This document shows, in pieces, positions 23,755 through 35,985 of a stretch of 64,000 nt of DNA. The translations under genes and the position numbers were made by a program. This DNA is from Meghimatium bilineatum (lineage: Eukaryota; Mollusca; Gastropoda; Stylommatophora; Philomycidae): assembly GCA_034231615.1 (NCBI GenBank), contig CM067298.1, positions 63,580,387 through 63,644,386 on the forward strand, read 5' to 3'. Under the pieces are notes generated by a model, which searched no databases, was not told where the DNA came from, and saw only the letters and a list, made by a program, of their open reading frames with translations. Position 1 is the stretch's first letter; every line of letters starts with the position of its first letter.

Positions 23755-24785
23755 TCATCATCAAGTGGTGTGCCGAATGGCGCTGGCGATCATATTTCTC
23801 CATGTACATCGATCTCTCATATATGTCATCATACATGATGTTGATGTATGTTGATGCCGTCAGTGGAAGCTATTTAGTCAAACTGTCCAATATCTTTTCT
23901 CTGGGTCTTCCCCTTGATCTTGTCCCTTGTATCTGTCCTGTTGTCACTATATTCTCAATGCCTCCCCTTCTCATTGTGTCCCCAATAAATGTTGACTGTC
24001 TTTTTCTTATCAATATTGCATCTTTTCACATCCATCCTTCTAAGACATTATTCATTAGTAATCTTTGCTGTCCAAGGAATGCGTAACAATCTTCGAGTAA
24101 ACCACATTTCCGCTGCTTCCAATGATTTGTGTGATGTCTTATTTATTGTCCATGCTTCACTTCCATAGAGTAGTACTGGTTCACTGTAGCATTTGGAAAA
24201 ATGTTTTCTAGTATCCATCGATATGGAGTTGTTGCATAGAATATTTTTCATTTTATGGAATGCTGCTTTTGATTGCCCCATTCTGCTTCCCATTAAGATG
24301 CAGTTACTATCTGAAGTTCTTAATTTTTCAAAATAATGGAAACTATTCACATGATTTAAGTTTTTCTCCTTTAATACTATTTTTATATTTTGTGGGATAC
24401 TATTTCCTGATATTATCATTGTCTCTGTCTTTTTTATGTTTAAAATAAGCCCTTTTTGTTCACTTCTATCATCGTCCTGTTTAACAGATCTTGGAGATGT
24501 TTTTGGCTTTCTGCTATCAACACAGTATCATATGCATATCGTAGATTATCGATATTGTGTCCTCCTATTTTAATACCTGGCATATTCTTAATTGATCTCA
24601 ATATATTCTAGCTGTAAAGAGAAAGTAAATCTGGTGACAATACACATCCCTGGCGTACACCTTGTTTTATGTGTTATACTTCCCATTTATAGTATACATT
24701 TTCATGGCTACTTCTTTTTGCCCATATATATTGCGCACAATTCTAAGATCTTTACTATCCATATTAATATCTCCATGTAAGAAAC
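23755..24785 (-). mobile_element. LINE ORF2 fragment, minus strand
   Basis: Minus-strand reading from 24785: DINMDSKDLRIVRNIYGQ; the motif B region (weak); motif C as YAYDTVLIAES, in place of YADD; LNIKKTETMIISGN; then an open stretch (24048-24419) with ILMGSRMGQSKAAFHKMKN, LLYGSEAWTINK and TRRLLRIPWTAKITNE; finally RSRGRPREK and an end in TGATGATGAC. These are the RT thumb and C-terminal segments of a non-LTR element. The altered motif C and stops mean it is inactive. Confidence 0.82.
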
Positions 24786-24797
24786 CCAATAAATTTC

Positions 24798-24812
24798 GTC
24801 CCGACGGGACGA
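24798..24812. repeat. 15-base palindrome
   Basis: CGTCCCGACGGGACG is a self-complementary hairpin with 7-base arms, standing out in A+T-rich sequence at the 5' edge of the minus-strand LINE. Confidence 0.7.
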
Positions 24813-25229
24813 CGAGTCCTAACGGGTTCCGAACGAATCTAGTATGCAATGACAGTTTTCGAAGGTTAGAACTGCGAAGAACTTCAAGTAAAATGAAAAA
24901 AAAATACGCATATCACAAATTGCTAGCCATACTGCAATTATGAATTTAATTATCTTGAGACAGCATCATTCTGCTTAATAACTATATCGAGATTGAACAT
25001 TGATACAAACGCAGTGAGGACGGCACCCAATTGAACGGTCATTGAAATGCCAACTCATGCGCTGATACTCTCTGACAAATAAAAGCATTTTATGAAATGA
25101 GTCGTTCTGAGTATCTCGAGTGTCCTAAATTTTAGCTTAATAGAGTTCCATCATGCAGATACTGTCCAGTTGATAATTAAAATGCATTTTTGTGTGTTCA
25201 GCAGTTTGTTGCCATTGCTTTATGAAAGA

Positions 25230-25330
25230 TCCTGATGTACAAATGTCTAAACGAGAAACGATCACGGTACATTGGCCGTCATAAACGTGCTCTATACCTA
25301 GCCGCCACAGAACCGGATATATTATATTCA
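25230..25330 (+). repeat. interspersed repeat R3, copy 2
   Basis: GGTACATTGGCCG and GCCGCCACAGAACCGG with the same spacing as the minus-strand copy at 4262-4402. Confidence 0.55.
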
Positions 25331-25394
25331 GAAACACTAGTACCTAACGGTGTGCAATGCCTTGCGTAAGACTCTCCTACTCCTCTAACACCTA

Positions 25395-25615
25395 TATCAT
25401 TATACGTTTATAGATAAAGTGATGTGATATTTTCACAATAGAACACAGTCACTATGCGTATATAGATAAAGTTATATGAGACTGTCACAAGAGAACACCC
25501 TCATTATAAGTGTATATATTCAGTATAGATGTGGTACTCTCACAAGGGAACTCTATAAGTGTATATATAAAGTGATAAGATACTTTCACAAGAGAAAACA
25601 CTCACTATATTGTAG
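25395..25615. repeat. degenerate tandem repeat, about 60-bp unit, 4 copies
   Basis: Each unit has GTATATAGATAAAGT or a variant, then a GA..TTTCACAAGAGAACAC-like block and TCACTAT. Confidence 0.7.
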
Positions 25616-25649
25616 CTATCTATCTATGTTCATTGAGCACCGAACACGG

Positions 25650-25990
25650 TGCATAGGCCAGAAACCAGAGATCTCCAGTTTGAGCGATGTGATGCTACTG
25701 AGTGTAATTCTTGTATGTTGTTGAGACTCATGGCCATACCCTCTTTGATGGTTGTTCTGATAAGACTGTCTCTTGGTCTAAATCTGTTTCTTTGTCTAAA
25801 TCTGTTTCTTGGTCTAAATGCTTGTAGTGTCAGTCTATTTTCATTTATTCTAAGTACATGTCCGATATAAGTCCAAAGTTTTCTTCTTACTTTTGTAGAA
25901 ACATTTCTGTTTGGTGACTTCTCTTACTTGCATGTTTGACTTGCAGTATTCTATATATGAGTATCACAACGTAGGATTCACTTGTCAACG
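25650..25990 (-). mobile_element. LINE 3' fragment, minus strand
   Basis: Minus-strand translation gives IEYCKSNMQVREV, KTLDLYRTCT, then an NRFRPRDSLIRTTIKEG-like stretch and SLNNIQEL, a C-terminal LINE layout. The basic block contains a short tandem duplication of GGTCTAAATCTGTTTCTT. Frames are broken. Confidence 0.55.
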
Positions 25991-26149
25991 ATTGTTGGTA
26001 TTGTGAGTCAATTGTGAAACCTTGAGATCTTCTGCATTCCGTGAAACCTTCAGATCTTGCTCAACTTAAAACTATCATACGTGTAACTATTGTGACAAAA
26101 CACGTAATCAGTATTGTACTTTTGAAATTGATGGTGTCAGCAACAGACA

Positions 26150-26285
26150 ATTCTTACCAGTGTCCTTTCAAACTCTCCATCATGCGTCAGTAGTCTTGTA
26201 GTAAGCGATATGACTATATAGTAAGGCTTTTCTTCTTCTGAAATTCCTTCCAATAATAATATTTCCCCTTTTATACTACATGCTA
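26150..26285. repeat. interspersed repeat R5, copy 2
   Basis: CTTACCAGTGTCCT, GATATGACTATATAGTAAGG and CTTTTCTTCTTC match 13495-13645. Confidence 0.45.
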
Positions 26286-26289
26286 TAAC

Positions 26290-26810
26290 CCTTGTTGTTG
26301 ATCATGCAGCCTCTGTGGTTGGAAATGAGTGCGAGTTATACTTATGGGAGCATATAAAACCTACTATCAATACTAGCATATGCTTAACAATCGTTACAAA
26401 CACAAGGAGACGTATTATATCATGATCAATTAGTAATTATTTGTATATGATCGTTCACATATACTATTTGTGTTTGTTTCTTGTAGCAACTTCGCTCTTC
26501 TCAATTATTATGGCACGTTTTCATTGGAGTCTAGCATCGAATGATATCGTTCATTTTTACTAGTTACATATATTATTTATTATCGATTACATGTATTATC
26601 TATATTTATTTATGAATATGTTAGTAATAGTAGCAGTATATTATTGTTCCGGTTATGAAGTTCCGGTCCCGGTTAATATGGGGTTCTTGTTACCAGTTTC
26701 AAGATGGCGAACGTCTGTTTCTGTTCTTGATTCTTTTGGATATGTTAATCAACGATTTAACAAACTGTCATTGTAAAACTTCCAGTGTATCTGTAACGGA
26801 TGTTATAGTT
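26290..26810. other. intronic DNA, unassigned
   Basis: Nothing recognised. Confidence 0.4.
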
Positions 26811-26829
26811 CTTAAAAAACCTCGCTGGA

Positions 26830-27045
26830 CATAATTCCACGACAAGTCTTCATGTGGACACCTGACAGAAAAATAAAACAGGGAGGACCAAAAACAACGC
26901 TCAGAAGAACTGTTATGAATGAATTAAAATCAACAGGCATAAATGCACAAGACCTGCAATGCTTGGCAACTGACCGACAGGCATGGAGAACTATGACATC
27001 CGCCCTATGTGCCAAACCTGGTAAAAGATGTACTGACTGACTGAT
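26830..27045 (+). mobile_element. LINE ORF2 C-terminus
   Basis: The frame at 26852-27040 reads KIKQGGPKTTLRRTVMNELK, GINAQDLQCLATDRQAWRTM and SALCAK before a stop, followed by a TGACTGACTGAT microsatellite. This is the familiar end of a widespread RTE/Jockey-like group (R..W.. DR..WR..V.ALCA). Only the last 60 or so codons survive. It is unlike the other LINE families here. Confidence 0.8.
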
Positions 27046-27189
27046 ATTATTGTTTATGTTTTTATCACTTCATATTTGTGTTACTGCGGCTCTCTCATGT
27101 GTGTCGGATATTCCTTGTCATTTTTTTTATTAGATACCGATATTAAAAATATAATATTTCGAACACGTACTTTATAAATAAGAAGTACA

Positions 27190-27325
27190 TCTTGATTCAG
27201 ATATGTCCAGATAACAATAATTCGTGTCTATACAGATGAAAATGATTCATGTCTGTTCAGATAATGATTCGTGTCCGTTCAAATGTCAATGACTCGCATC
27301 TGTCCAGATGCCACTGATTGGTATG
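27190..27325. repeat. degenerate tandem repeat, about 30-bp unit, 5 copies
   Basis: Variants of ATGATTCGTGTCTGTTCAGAT. Confidence 0.75.
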
Positions 27326-27479
27326 AACTCGTTATCAGTTTTTCTAGCGGACCATGTTGCTTTCATCATTCCTTATTAGTTTTTTAACTAAAAATGTTAT
27401 TTTCAGCACTGGTTATTAGATTTGTTTCCAGCTGCCCATGTTTCTTTCAGCATTCTCTATACAAGCGCATCTATTTTAC

Positions 27480-27946
27480 CTCTAATAACCAACTATACAG
27501 TGTAGAGTCATCTTGAGTGACTCTATGAGTATGATTAAGATGGTACAAGTGGGTCTCGTTCGCGAACAGTAGATTGAGGCCTTGAGAAAGGCGAGCATGA
27601 CATTTGTTAGATTTATTTTCGTGCCGGGACATGTGGGCGTTCGAGTCAATGATAGAGTGGATCAACTGGCATCATGCGCAATTGTGGCACATGGCAATGG
27701 GACAATGGATAGCGCTGACGTTTTGAATTCCTTGAGAGATATAACACGTGAGAGTGAGACTAGTGTGGTTGATGCGGTGTTGCTAGAAGTGAATATTTTG
27801 GAGGGTGCAGAAGAATGATGGTCAACCAGCATAGGACCGGTACTGTGAGCAGAAGTGTAATGGTGGATACACTCAAGGAGAGATCGGAGCAACTATGGAC
27901 GTATCCAATTTTTCAGTGATGATGATCCGACGACTAACTAACTAAC
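27480..27946 (+). mobile_element. LINE 3' end with RNase H remnant
   Basis: 27582-27818 reads MTFVRFIFVPGHVGVRVNDR and VDQLASCAIV, the last motif of an RNase H domain, then DSADVLNSLRDITRE. It is collinear with 8837-9154, and the tail CGACTAACTAACTAAC is the same. It lies 130 bases before GPCR exon 4. It is inactive and truncated. Confidence 0.8.
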
Positions 27947-28079
27947 TACTGTGTATTATTTGTTGTCGAATATGCAGCCATATTGAACTTTTCAAAGTTG
28001 ACTCAGTTCAATAAAATCTAAGAACAATTAAACGTCAGTGATGTACAAGTCTTGTCAAACAATGAACTGTATGTTTCAG

Positions 28080-28294
28080 ATTTGTCATGGTGGAGAACAT
28101 TGGTGATAAATGTGCAGGATCTATTGAACACAACGATATCTACATTTTACTTCATATCTACGTGTATCAATTTTCCTTACTTTTTATCGCACCTGTCCTT
28201 ATCACACTAGTGTGCAACATTGGAGTACTTATTCGCATCTTCAGCGTGGAGAATGCAACACATAATGAAGATTCGTCTTCAACACGTTTGACTG
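28080..28294 (+). CDS. GPCR gene, coding exon 4 (loop 2, TM5, start of loop 3)
   Basis: The acceptor is ATGTTTCAG/A and the donor is TTGACTG/GTGAGT. The first base completes Arg151. Residues 152-222 hold extracellular loop 2 with the conserved Cys (C162, expected to pair with C89). TM5 follows (HIYVYQFSLLFIAPVLITL), with P189 at the usual TM5 proline. The start of the third intracellular loop is Ser/Thr-rich (NEDSSSTRLTG). The exon ends one base into codon 223. The preceding intron is 6.8 kb, the following one 5.0 kb. Confidence 0.88.
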
Positions 28295-28664
28295 GTGAGT
28301 CACTATCATTTCCAACTATAAATTACTGAAACAACGCAGCACACATTAATTTATCATGATAATTAATGTCATCTCTTTTAATTTGTCAAAATATGTTACT
28401 CTGTTTGAGTTTATTTATTTCAAAAGTTTTGTTTTCCATACGAAATATTGTCATAAATATTATCTTTCGATAATATTTACACTGTAGAAAAACTTAAATC
28501 CAACAAGTGAAACTTGGAACATGGTAATGGAGTTATGGTAGTCACTGGAAACACAAAATGACACACACCGACGAATCGACCAGAAGGTCTGTATCAAGAA
28601 CTCATTCACATTTTTTTTTAAAAAGACCAGTAATATCGGCAATATTGACGCTCATATGGCAGAT

Positions 28665-28793
28665 CTAAATATAGATATAACACGCAAGAGTAAAACTGGA
28701 AAGTCAGATGCCTCGATTATATATTTTATTTGTTCATTACACGTTTCACCTCTGACTTTCTAGCTTTTACTCTTCTCGGTTTATATATATACA
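28665..28793. repeat. short inverted repeat (about 40-base arms)
   Basis: Left arm contains AAGAGTAAAACTGGAAAGTCAG; right arm contains CTGACTTTCTAGCTTTTACTCTT. The loop is about 40 bases. It could be a small foldback element in the fourth intron. Confidence 0.6.
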
Positions 28794-28795
28794 TT

Positions 28796-29330
28796 GGCTT
28801 TGTAAGTATCATTTTTGCATTTCTTGGACGTCGTTTTCTTTTGTTGTTGTGAATGTGTTCTTGCTAATGTCCGTTATTCAAATTTCCATGTGTATGTGTT
28901 ATTATGTGTGTTTCCATTTATAAGCAAATGTTTTGAAATTATTTCTGGATTTTCTTGTCTATTGTTGAAATTCGCATTGCACTTCTATTTATTCACATCT
29001 TAAATACATTAATTGTATATGTGTGTTCATTATACATGTTTCTGGGCCATACATTATATAGATATCGCTTGTTATAGTTATCATTCCTAGTGTGTATATT
29101 ACATCATGTTTTCAATTTACAATGTTCATATCTGAGCTTTGAGAAATTTCTATTATGTGAATGACTCGTAATCGATTTAAAACTATAACAACATTTTGAA
29201 ATGTGATTATACAGCCATGGGACTGATGCAAAGTCCCTGATCATATCTCTTCATTGAAACAATGCACTCTCGATATAATATGTGATTTACGACAATGATT
29301 GATATTGTCAAAATGTATATTTTCGACTAT
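28796..29330. other. intronic DNA, mostly unassigned
   Basis: ATGTTTCTGGGCCATACATTAT at 29036-29057 resembles the minus-strand LINE at 29742-29763. The resemblance is short, so I do not call an element. Confidence 0.35.
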
Positions 29331-29347
29331 CATTAGTCGTGGACCAT

Positions 29348-31654
29348 CATCATCATCGAGTGCCGTCTCCGCAACGAAGGTTGGCTGCAACGTATCTCCA
29401 ACATCTCCTGTCTCTTGTCTTGGTGGTGCACTCTGCTAGACTGCAACCTGTCCATCGTGTAATGGTACTCTCCCACTTGTATCTCTGCCTACCTCTTGCT
29501 CGCTTCCCTTTGACTTTACCCTCAAGTAAGGTCTTCAATAGGGTGTCATGTCTTTTAATGTGTCCAAAGTATTTTATTTGCCTGATCTTTATTTATCTTA
29601 GTAGTTCTTTCTTCATATTAAGTGTTTTTAGCACCTCTTTATTTGTTTTCTTCTCTTTCCATGATGTTCTCCCTATTCTTCTATATACCCACATCTCAAA
29701 GGCATCAGTTTTGTCTTCTAATTGTTTATTTAGTGTCCATGTTTCTGAGCCATACATTAATATGGAATAGATGTAGCATTTTATAATTCTCCTTTTTAAC
29801 TTGTTTGTAATTTGTTTAAATAATAATATTTCCTCATGTCATTGAAGGTACTTTTAGCCATTCCTATTCTCCTTTTAACTTCTGTTTCACATCTGCCATC
29901 ATTTGTGTCCAAGATATTGATACTGTTTTACTTGTTGTAGTTTCTCTTCCTGTATGTTTATGTTTACCTCCTGTTCTTCTGTGTTTTTGCTGATTAAAAT
30001 GGTTTTTTTTTAAAAATGTTTATATCCAGTCCATATTCATTACTTGATTTATTGACTTGATCTAGTAGTCTTTGTAGTTCATGTTCACTTTCTGCTAAAA
30101 GAACAGTGTCATCTGCATATCTAATGTTGTTTATTATTTTCCCATTGATCTTGAGTCCTGGTATTTCTTCTATATTTTTAAAGATATTCTCTGTGTAGAT
30201 ATTAAATAGACTTGGTGATAAAATGCATCCTTGTCTTACCCCTCTTCTTATTTCTATGTACGGAGAGTAGCTGTTTTCACACCTTATTGATGCAGTTTGT
30301 TCCCAATATATATTTCTAATCAGCCTGATGTCTTTTCCATCTATGCCTATTTCTTGAAGACATTTGATTAATGTTTCATGTTGGACTCTGTCAAAGGCCT
30401 TGCTGTAGTTTATGAAGCAAATATAGATACTTTTTTGGACTTCTATATATTTATCTATCACTAGCCGGATACTCAGTATAGCTTCTCTGGTTCCTTTGTT
30501 TTTCCTAAAACCGAATTGTTCTTCACCGACCTCCATGTCTATCTTGTTCTTAATTCTTTCATGTATTATCTTGAGAAGTATTTTAGTTAGATGGCTCATT
30601 AGACTTATTGTTCTATATTATGTACAGTCCACAGCCCTGGGCTTCTTAGGTAGTGGTATGAATATTGATGATGTTAGGTCTTTAGGTATATGGCTGTTTC
30701 GTATATGTCATTGCAAATTTCTGTGATAGTATCTACACCAAATTCATTTAGAATTTTTATTATGTCTGCTGTTATGTTGTCAGAGCCTGCAGCTTTTCCA
30801 CATTTTATTGATTTATTGCATGTTCTACTTATGATTTCAGTATTGCTGGTCCATCATTGTTGTGTATTGTTGGTTTTTTGTTCCGTTGGTCGTCAAACAG
30901 TTCTGTTACATAATCTGCCCATCTTGTGAGTGCTTCTGTTTTATCAAATATTGTTTTACCATTTTTATCTTTTATGCAGCCACCGCCATTTATAGGATTT
31001 TTCTTATTTGTGATCAGCCTTATCTCCTTATGCATTAATTTTGTCTTCTGTTGTATGGACATCTCCTCTATTTCACTGCATTTTGTTTCTAGCCAGTTTT
31101 TTCGCTGTTCTGCACATGTTACGTATCTCCTTGTCTGTACTTGAGTACTTTGGTGTATTTTTAGCTTTCTTTCTGTCATTTTCTCTAATATTTCAACTGT
31201 CATCCATGTTTGTTTGTTCTTGGTATTTCTTGTTGGTAAATTTTTACTTGATGTTTGAATACTTTTCTTTAGGCTTTCCCATTTATTGTCTATTTTCTCT
31301 TCTGGATTTTCCCTTCTGTATTGTTCCATGCACTCTATCATTAGATGTTCATATCTATTCCTTACATCTACAAGGTATTTTTGTTGTATGTCTGGTTGTT
31401 TTAGTGCTGATGCGTCTATCTGTGGTTCTTGGATTCCTCTATTTACTATCTTTTTAAGTTTGACATTTATTTTGCACAGCACTGGATTATGGTCAGAGTT
31501 GATATCTGCACCTGGGTATGTTTTGATGTTTTTGACACTATTTCTAAATCTATTGTTAATCATAATGTAATCTATTTGGTTCCTCTTTCTGTCTCCAGGA
31601 CTTTTCCATGTATATAATCTTCTATTTTCCTGTTGAAAGAATGTATTACATATG
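29348..31654 (-). mobile_element. 5'-truncated LINE with perfect 16-bp target-site duplication
   Basis: The best-preserved mobile element here, 2.3 kb on the minus strand. In order: end of an APE-type endonuclease (RLYTWKSPGDRKRNQIDYIM, PGADINSDHNPVL with the SDH motif); a connecting region (30829-31563, open); RT with KILLKIIHERIK, EEQFGFRKNKGT, motif A CFINYSKAFDRV, motif B RRGVRQGCILSPSLFNIY and motif C IRYADDTVLLAES (29994-30599, open); a C-terminal domain (29353-29538) with KGKRARGRQRYKW and RRCWRYVAANLR, then a stop. ATTAGTCGTGGACCAT flanks both ends (29332-29347, 31655-31670), marking target-primed insertion. Motif A has Asn where the catalytic Asp is expected, and at least two frame changes are present. 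It is a recent but dead insertion in the fourth GPCR intron. Confidence 0.93.
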
Positions 31655-31670
31655 ATTAGTCGTGGACCAT

Positions 31671-33313
31671 ATTCAACTTCAAATGCGTGTATTTGGGAAG
31701 TTGGAAAGTTCAGAAAACAAGGTCAATATAATTCATTTAAATCTATCTCTAAAAATCACTACAACCAAAATATGCATAATTGAACAAGATAGTCATGATT
31801 ATGACATCGAACAATATATTGATGTCGTAACAAATAAGTAGACAACAATTTGTGAATTGATTTGACTTGTATGTAACAAACTATAATCTTATAATAAGCA
31901 GTCGAACCAAGAACTGCAGTCTCACATTACACACATACGATTAAAATAATAGTAGAAACTAATATTTTTGAACATAACGGGGGGAAAAATTAATGGTAGA
32001 GAGGTAGTTAATGAGTTTGCCTCTCTTTTGGAAAGACGTGCCCTTTCAACCAGCAGACAAAACGTTTAATTAGGTTATATCAGGACACACTACCATAAAA
32101 TATTAGAGGTAACAAAGACCCCAAGTATTATTCTTAAGTTTTTTGTTTTTTTTTACTTCAGAATATAAGATCAAGCTAGGTAAGATGAAAGAGCTCTATT
32201 GGAGCACATATCTATAGCCTCTTGAATGGATACGCTAATGAGTTTATAGTGCTGTTCTGATTCAACTGACAATACACCTATAATAGACAAGTGTGTAAAA
32301 AAATAAGGCAGCAACGTCCATGAGTTGTTCTTTCTCGAAGACTCTACCGAATTCCATCTTAACAGTAAAGTCCAGTGGATTCATGGCTTTTATTATTCAA
32401 AATATATGTTATTTGACATGTTCTGTGATTTTAATTTATCCATCTGTTTAATTTTTGTCGACAGCCAATGAAATTAATTTGTACAGTAAAATAGCGTCAC
32501 TTTGGAAGGATGAGTACACCGGACTTTATTATTTAGGGACTGTGGGTTAAGTAAATGTGATAACTCATGTTAAATTTTTTCCTAAATATGTATCTACAGT
32601 TTTACTGCATTTTCCACTACATTTAACGTTTGACTACTTTATAGAAACACTTGTTTTTTACTGTGTTTTCTGCTTTACCTGTATTTGTCATCATCATCAT
32701 CATAATCATCATGATTGTATTTGGGATTGTGGTATCACACTTTTAACCATACGTCACCAGATGTAACATGCATTGTTCTGATGTTGGCTTAAATTCTGCA
32801 AAACGCTATTTGCTTTTGTGAATGTTTGTGGTGTTTAAACCGGTTGCGTCTTCTGGTTACGTCATTTCACTAATGTAAACATTTTGGTGTGAATTTTATA
32901 CTCGCCTAATCAAGCCAAAGTTATTATGATCATTAATAATTCTATTTTTGTTTTAATTTCAAATTTTTCTTTTGTAAGTTTTCTTCTTATTCTGTAATCT
33001 CGCATAATTGTATTTCTTTTCATTTTTTATATTCTAATCGCATATCGTATAGTTTCTAGTAAACTACATAATTCTAAATAGCCCTTTAACACTGTGTTTA
33101 ACCTGTCGTTGATAAAGACATTTTGATAAAAAAGTCGATTTGTTCTTGCTTGTTCTAGTTCTACATAAAGCTTACTCAATCCATTGTATATTGTATTTGA
33201 ACTATTTAACTACCATGTAATGGTATTATATTATCCCATTCATTTAATTTTAATCTTATATGCACGTGTTTACTAATAGTTTTGTGACAGTAATTTATTT
33301 CCCTATTTTGCAG
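31671..33313. other. intronic DNA, unassigned
   Basis: A CAT trinucleotide run lies at 32690-32712. Nothing else recognised. Confidence 0.45.
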
Positions 33314-33483
33314 GAAGATCTAGAAGACGAAGTCGAACAACTCGTATGTTGGTTGCAATCTCATTTACCTACGTAATAACAACTTTGCCTCAAGTGGTTC
33401 TTACTATAACTGCACATATTCTTGCTAGTAATGATATGAGATCAGCCTTCCTACAGGTGATACCCTGGATACAAGTTTTACAG
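33314..33483 (+). CDS. GPCR gene, coding exon 5 (loop 3, TM6, start of TM7)
   Basis: The acceptor is CCTATTTTGCAG/GA and the donor is GTTTTACAG/GTACTT. Two bases complete Gly223. A very basic segment (RSRRRSRTTR, residues 224-233), typical of the end of intracellular loop 3, leads into TM6 (MLVAISFTYVITTLPQVVLT). P248 is the TM6 proline, but the upstream Cys-Trp of the common CWxP switch is replaced (TTLP). Loop 3 and the first part of TM7 (VIPWIQVLQ) follow. The exon ends in phase 0. Confidence 0.87.
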
Positions 33484-33539
33484 GTACTTTTATCACTGAA
33501 ATAGTGACACCATTAATATTGTAGGAAGAGTAGACCGCG

Positions 33540-33548
<9 letters not shown>

Positions 33549-33580
<32 letters not shown>
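33549..33580. repeat. AT dinucleotide microsatellite
   Basis: Pure AT alternation, 65 bases after GPCR exon 5. Confidence 0.95.
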
Positions 33581-33581
<1 letters not shown>

Positions 33582-33589
33582 TAGAAAAA

Positions 33590-34885
33590 TTGGTATACGT
33601 CAGGAAAGTGTCGGTTTTTACCTACAATTGCCTGGATTTCCCTTACCCTAAATACCAGCCCTTCTTCAGAATAATGCTACTGGGTAATCTTTCAGCATCA
33701 CTCATCTTGGCAGAAGCGACTGATTGCTAATGCTTTGATCGTACTTTCTGTCGCTAGCCAATGACAAGAGCGGAAAACATTGGCCATTCGATGATATGTG
33801 CCGATGCCAGCAGTAAACAACCAGACTATTTAGGAGAAGGACTTGATATACCAGAAACTCAAACATTTTTAGCTGTACTGATGAAAATTATTCAATGACA
33901 GGGTATCATTCAACAATTCCTGATACTAACATTTTTGTATAGCCGTAGCATTGCCTTATGTATTCGTATATCTAGATGACGTGGATAAGCTTAGTATCTT
34001 TCATTTATTGGCACACTACAAACGTGAGACTAGAATTTGTCTACGTTTCATCATAGCTTATATCAATTTGTGAAGCTATGCTTGACAACATGTTCAAACA
34101 CTGTATGGCTGGAATATATCAGAATATGTGAGGATGTAAATTAGATAAGGGCAGGATCTTGTTTGTGCCAAAAATCGGCTATATAAAATGCATGTGAATT
34201 GAGCATATATTGATAATGACAAAACTTCAAAACAGAACAGCTAGTAAGAAGATACATGAATCTTGCGAATCATCAACAATGCGAAGAGAGATGATAAAAG
34301 ATATATCGTCATCATATATAACAATCTGGAGAGTAAATATAAAGCTATGTAGATTACATTATGTTGAATTTACACTCGACTTTCGTATGCGGTGTCAGTG
34401 GTTTCTTTTGACCTTTCTAACATAACAAAGATGTAATCGCATATGTGATCTCCTGTAATGAGGCATCTTTAGAAATGTGTGTTGGTTGCCAGGAATACTG
34501 CAGGTGTCTCTCGGATTGTGTTCTCTTTAAGAAACATTCCTTTCAGTGATTCAAGTCGTTTTGAGTGCAACTTCTGATCGATCTAGATATACACCTTCAT
34601 TATGCTTAAATTTAACCAGTGATATTTTCGTCTGAGACACATCATGTGCATCTAATTCCCAAAAAAAAATATCGAAATACAGGAAAACAAGAAAAAAAAC
34701 ACGAATAATTAAATAAATTACCGTAAATATGCCCGATATATATATTAGAATAACGCTGAGGATAACATGTAATATACAGTTCAAAGAACCGGTACATTTT
34801 ATATCAGGTAACATCACTCGATACACTTACAATTTTCACAGAAAATTTAACAATGCTCTTAAATAGAAACTAACATCTGAATAAA
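33590..34885. other. intronic DNA, unassigned
   Basis: No recognised exon or repeat. Short ORFs lack domains. Confidence 0.4.
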
Positions 34886-34894
34886 TTTTTAAAA

Positions 34895-35155
34895 GTTTCA
34901 CCCGTGATATGCTGGAGCCTGAAAGCGGAACAAAGAATTGCGACACCTTACACCAAGCACTTCGCAGAGGAGACTGATGCGATTTTCGGGGTGGAATTGG
35001 TTGCCCAATCCCAATACATTTGCAAAAGAGACCCAAACAAAATGTTGAAGTCGTATGTATCAGGCCGAAAGGCACAGCCATCGTAGCTAACCTGTAAACC
35101 ATGACACGAGCCATTCTGCTCTTCGGACTACAACATGTTGAGCTACAGGAGTTTT
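34895..35155. repeat. interspersed repeat R1, long copy
   Basis: Starts at GCTGGAGCCTGAAA and ends CTTCGGACTACAACATGTTG..CTACAGGAGTTTT. Counterparts lie at 14505-14760, 22-95 and 60101-60170. The ORFs of 60 and 92 codons on opposite strands are not supported. Confidence 0.5.
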
Positions 35156-35159
35156 AAAA

Positions 35160-35985
35160 TGATACTAAAAGAAGAAAGACATAAGATGTAAAGTTTCATT
35201 TATCGAAACCAATGAGGCGTATCGTTTTGGGGAATTATATGTTAGGCCCGTTTGTTTCATTGATCAGCTCGCTGTAGTTAGCATCGACTTCCGGGTGTCA
35301 GTTATCTTGACGTGCACATTATACACGTAGGGAAGTCTACCTTATTTTAAACACGTACTACTTCGCATGACATTATTTTATATCAGCATATCCATAACGT
35401 CGGTTGTTTCTGGTCATATACACAAATTAATATAACTCTGGCTGTTATAATGATCTACTTTAAGCATTGTCAACTTGGGCGTCTGTGGATATGTTGATAG
35501 ATGTTACAGATATCAAGACAAAGGTTTCTTAAGATTTGAGCTTCCAGCATGTAAATACGAGCAACTGTTCTCATGCACACCTGACCTACAACTAGCGATA
35601 TGATTACAGATGTGCATCGTGCAGTGATCATGCCTTCTCCTATGCCAGCAAATATGGATAATTAAGGATTACAAAAATCGCGACCTCCACAATTGTTCAT
35701 GGTTATAAAGCTCTGATTTAACCAAATTGTTCTGACGTCCGCGGTGGAAAAGCGTGTATCTCTCTGCGAATAATACATTTTACTTAACGAATTACTTTTC
35801 AGAGAAAGCTTACAACGACTGCCGTTATTAAGATACTAACGTTGATGTCTGAACAAATAAAACTACGACACAACACATTTCCTTTCTCTGAACTACATAA
35901 TGTTGGAGACATATTAGGACTGGTGTCCTGATATAAGAAAGATTCGGTGGGAATTTGAAAACCAACTCTAAATAATAAATAATAA
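35160..35985. other. intronic DNA, unassigned
   Basis: Nothing recognised. Confidence 0.4.

Noticed and set aside
29339-31617. Plus-strand ORFs (up to 143 codons) across 29.3-31.6 kb
   Set aside because: They are antisense shadows of the minus-strand LINE, whose motifs and target duplication are clear.
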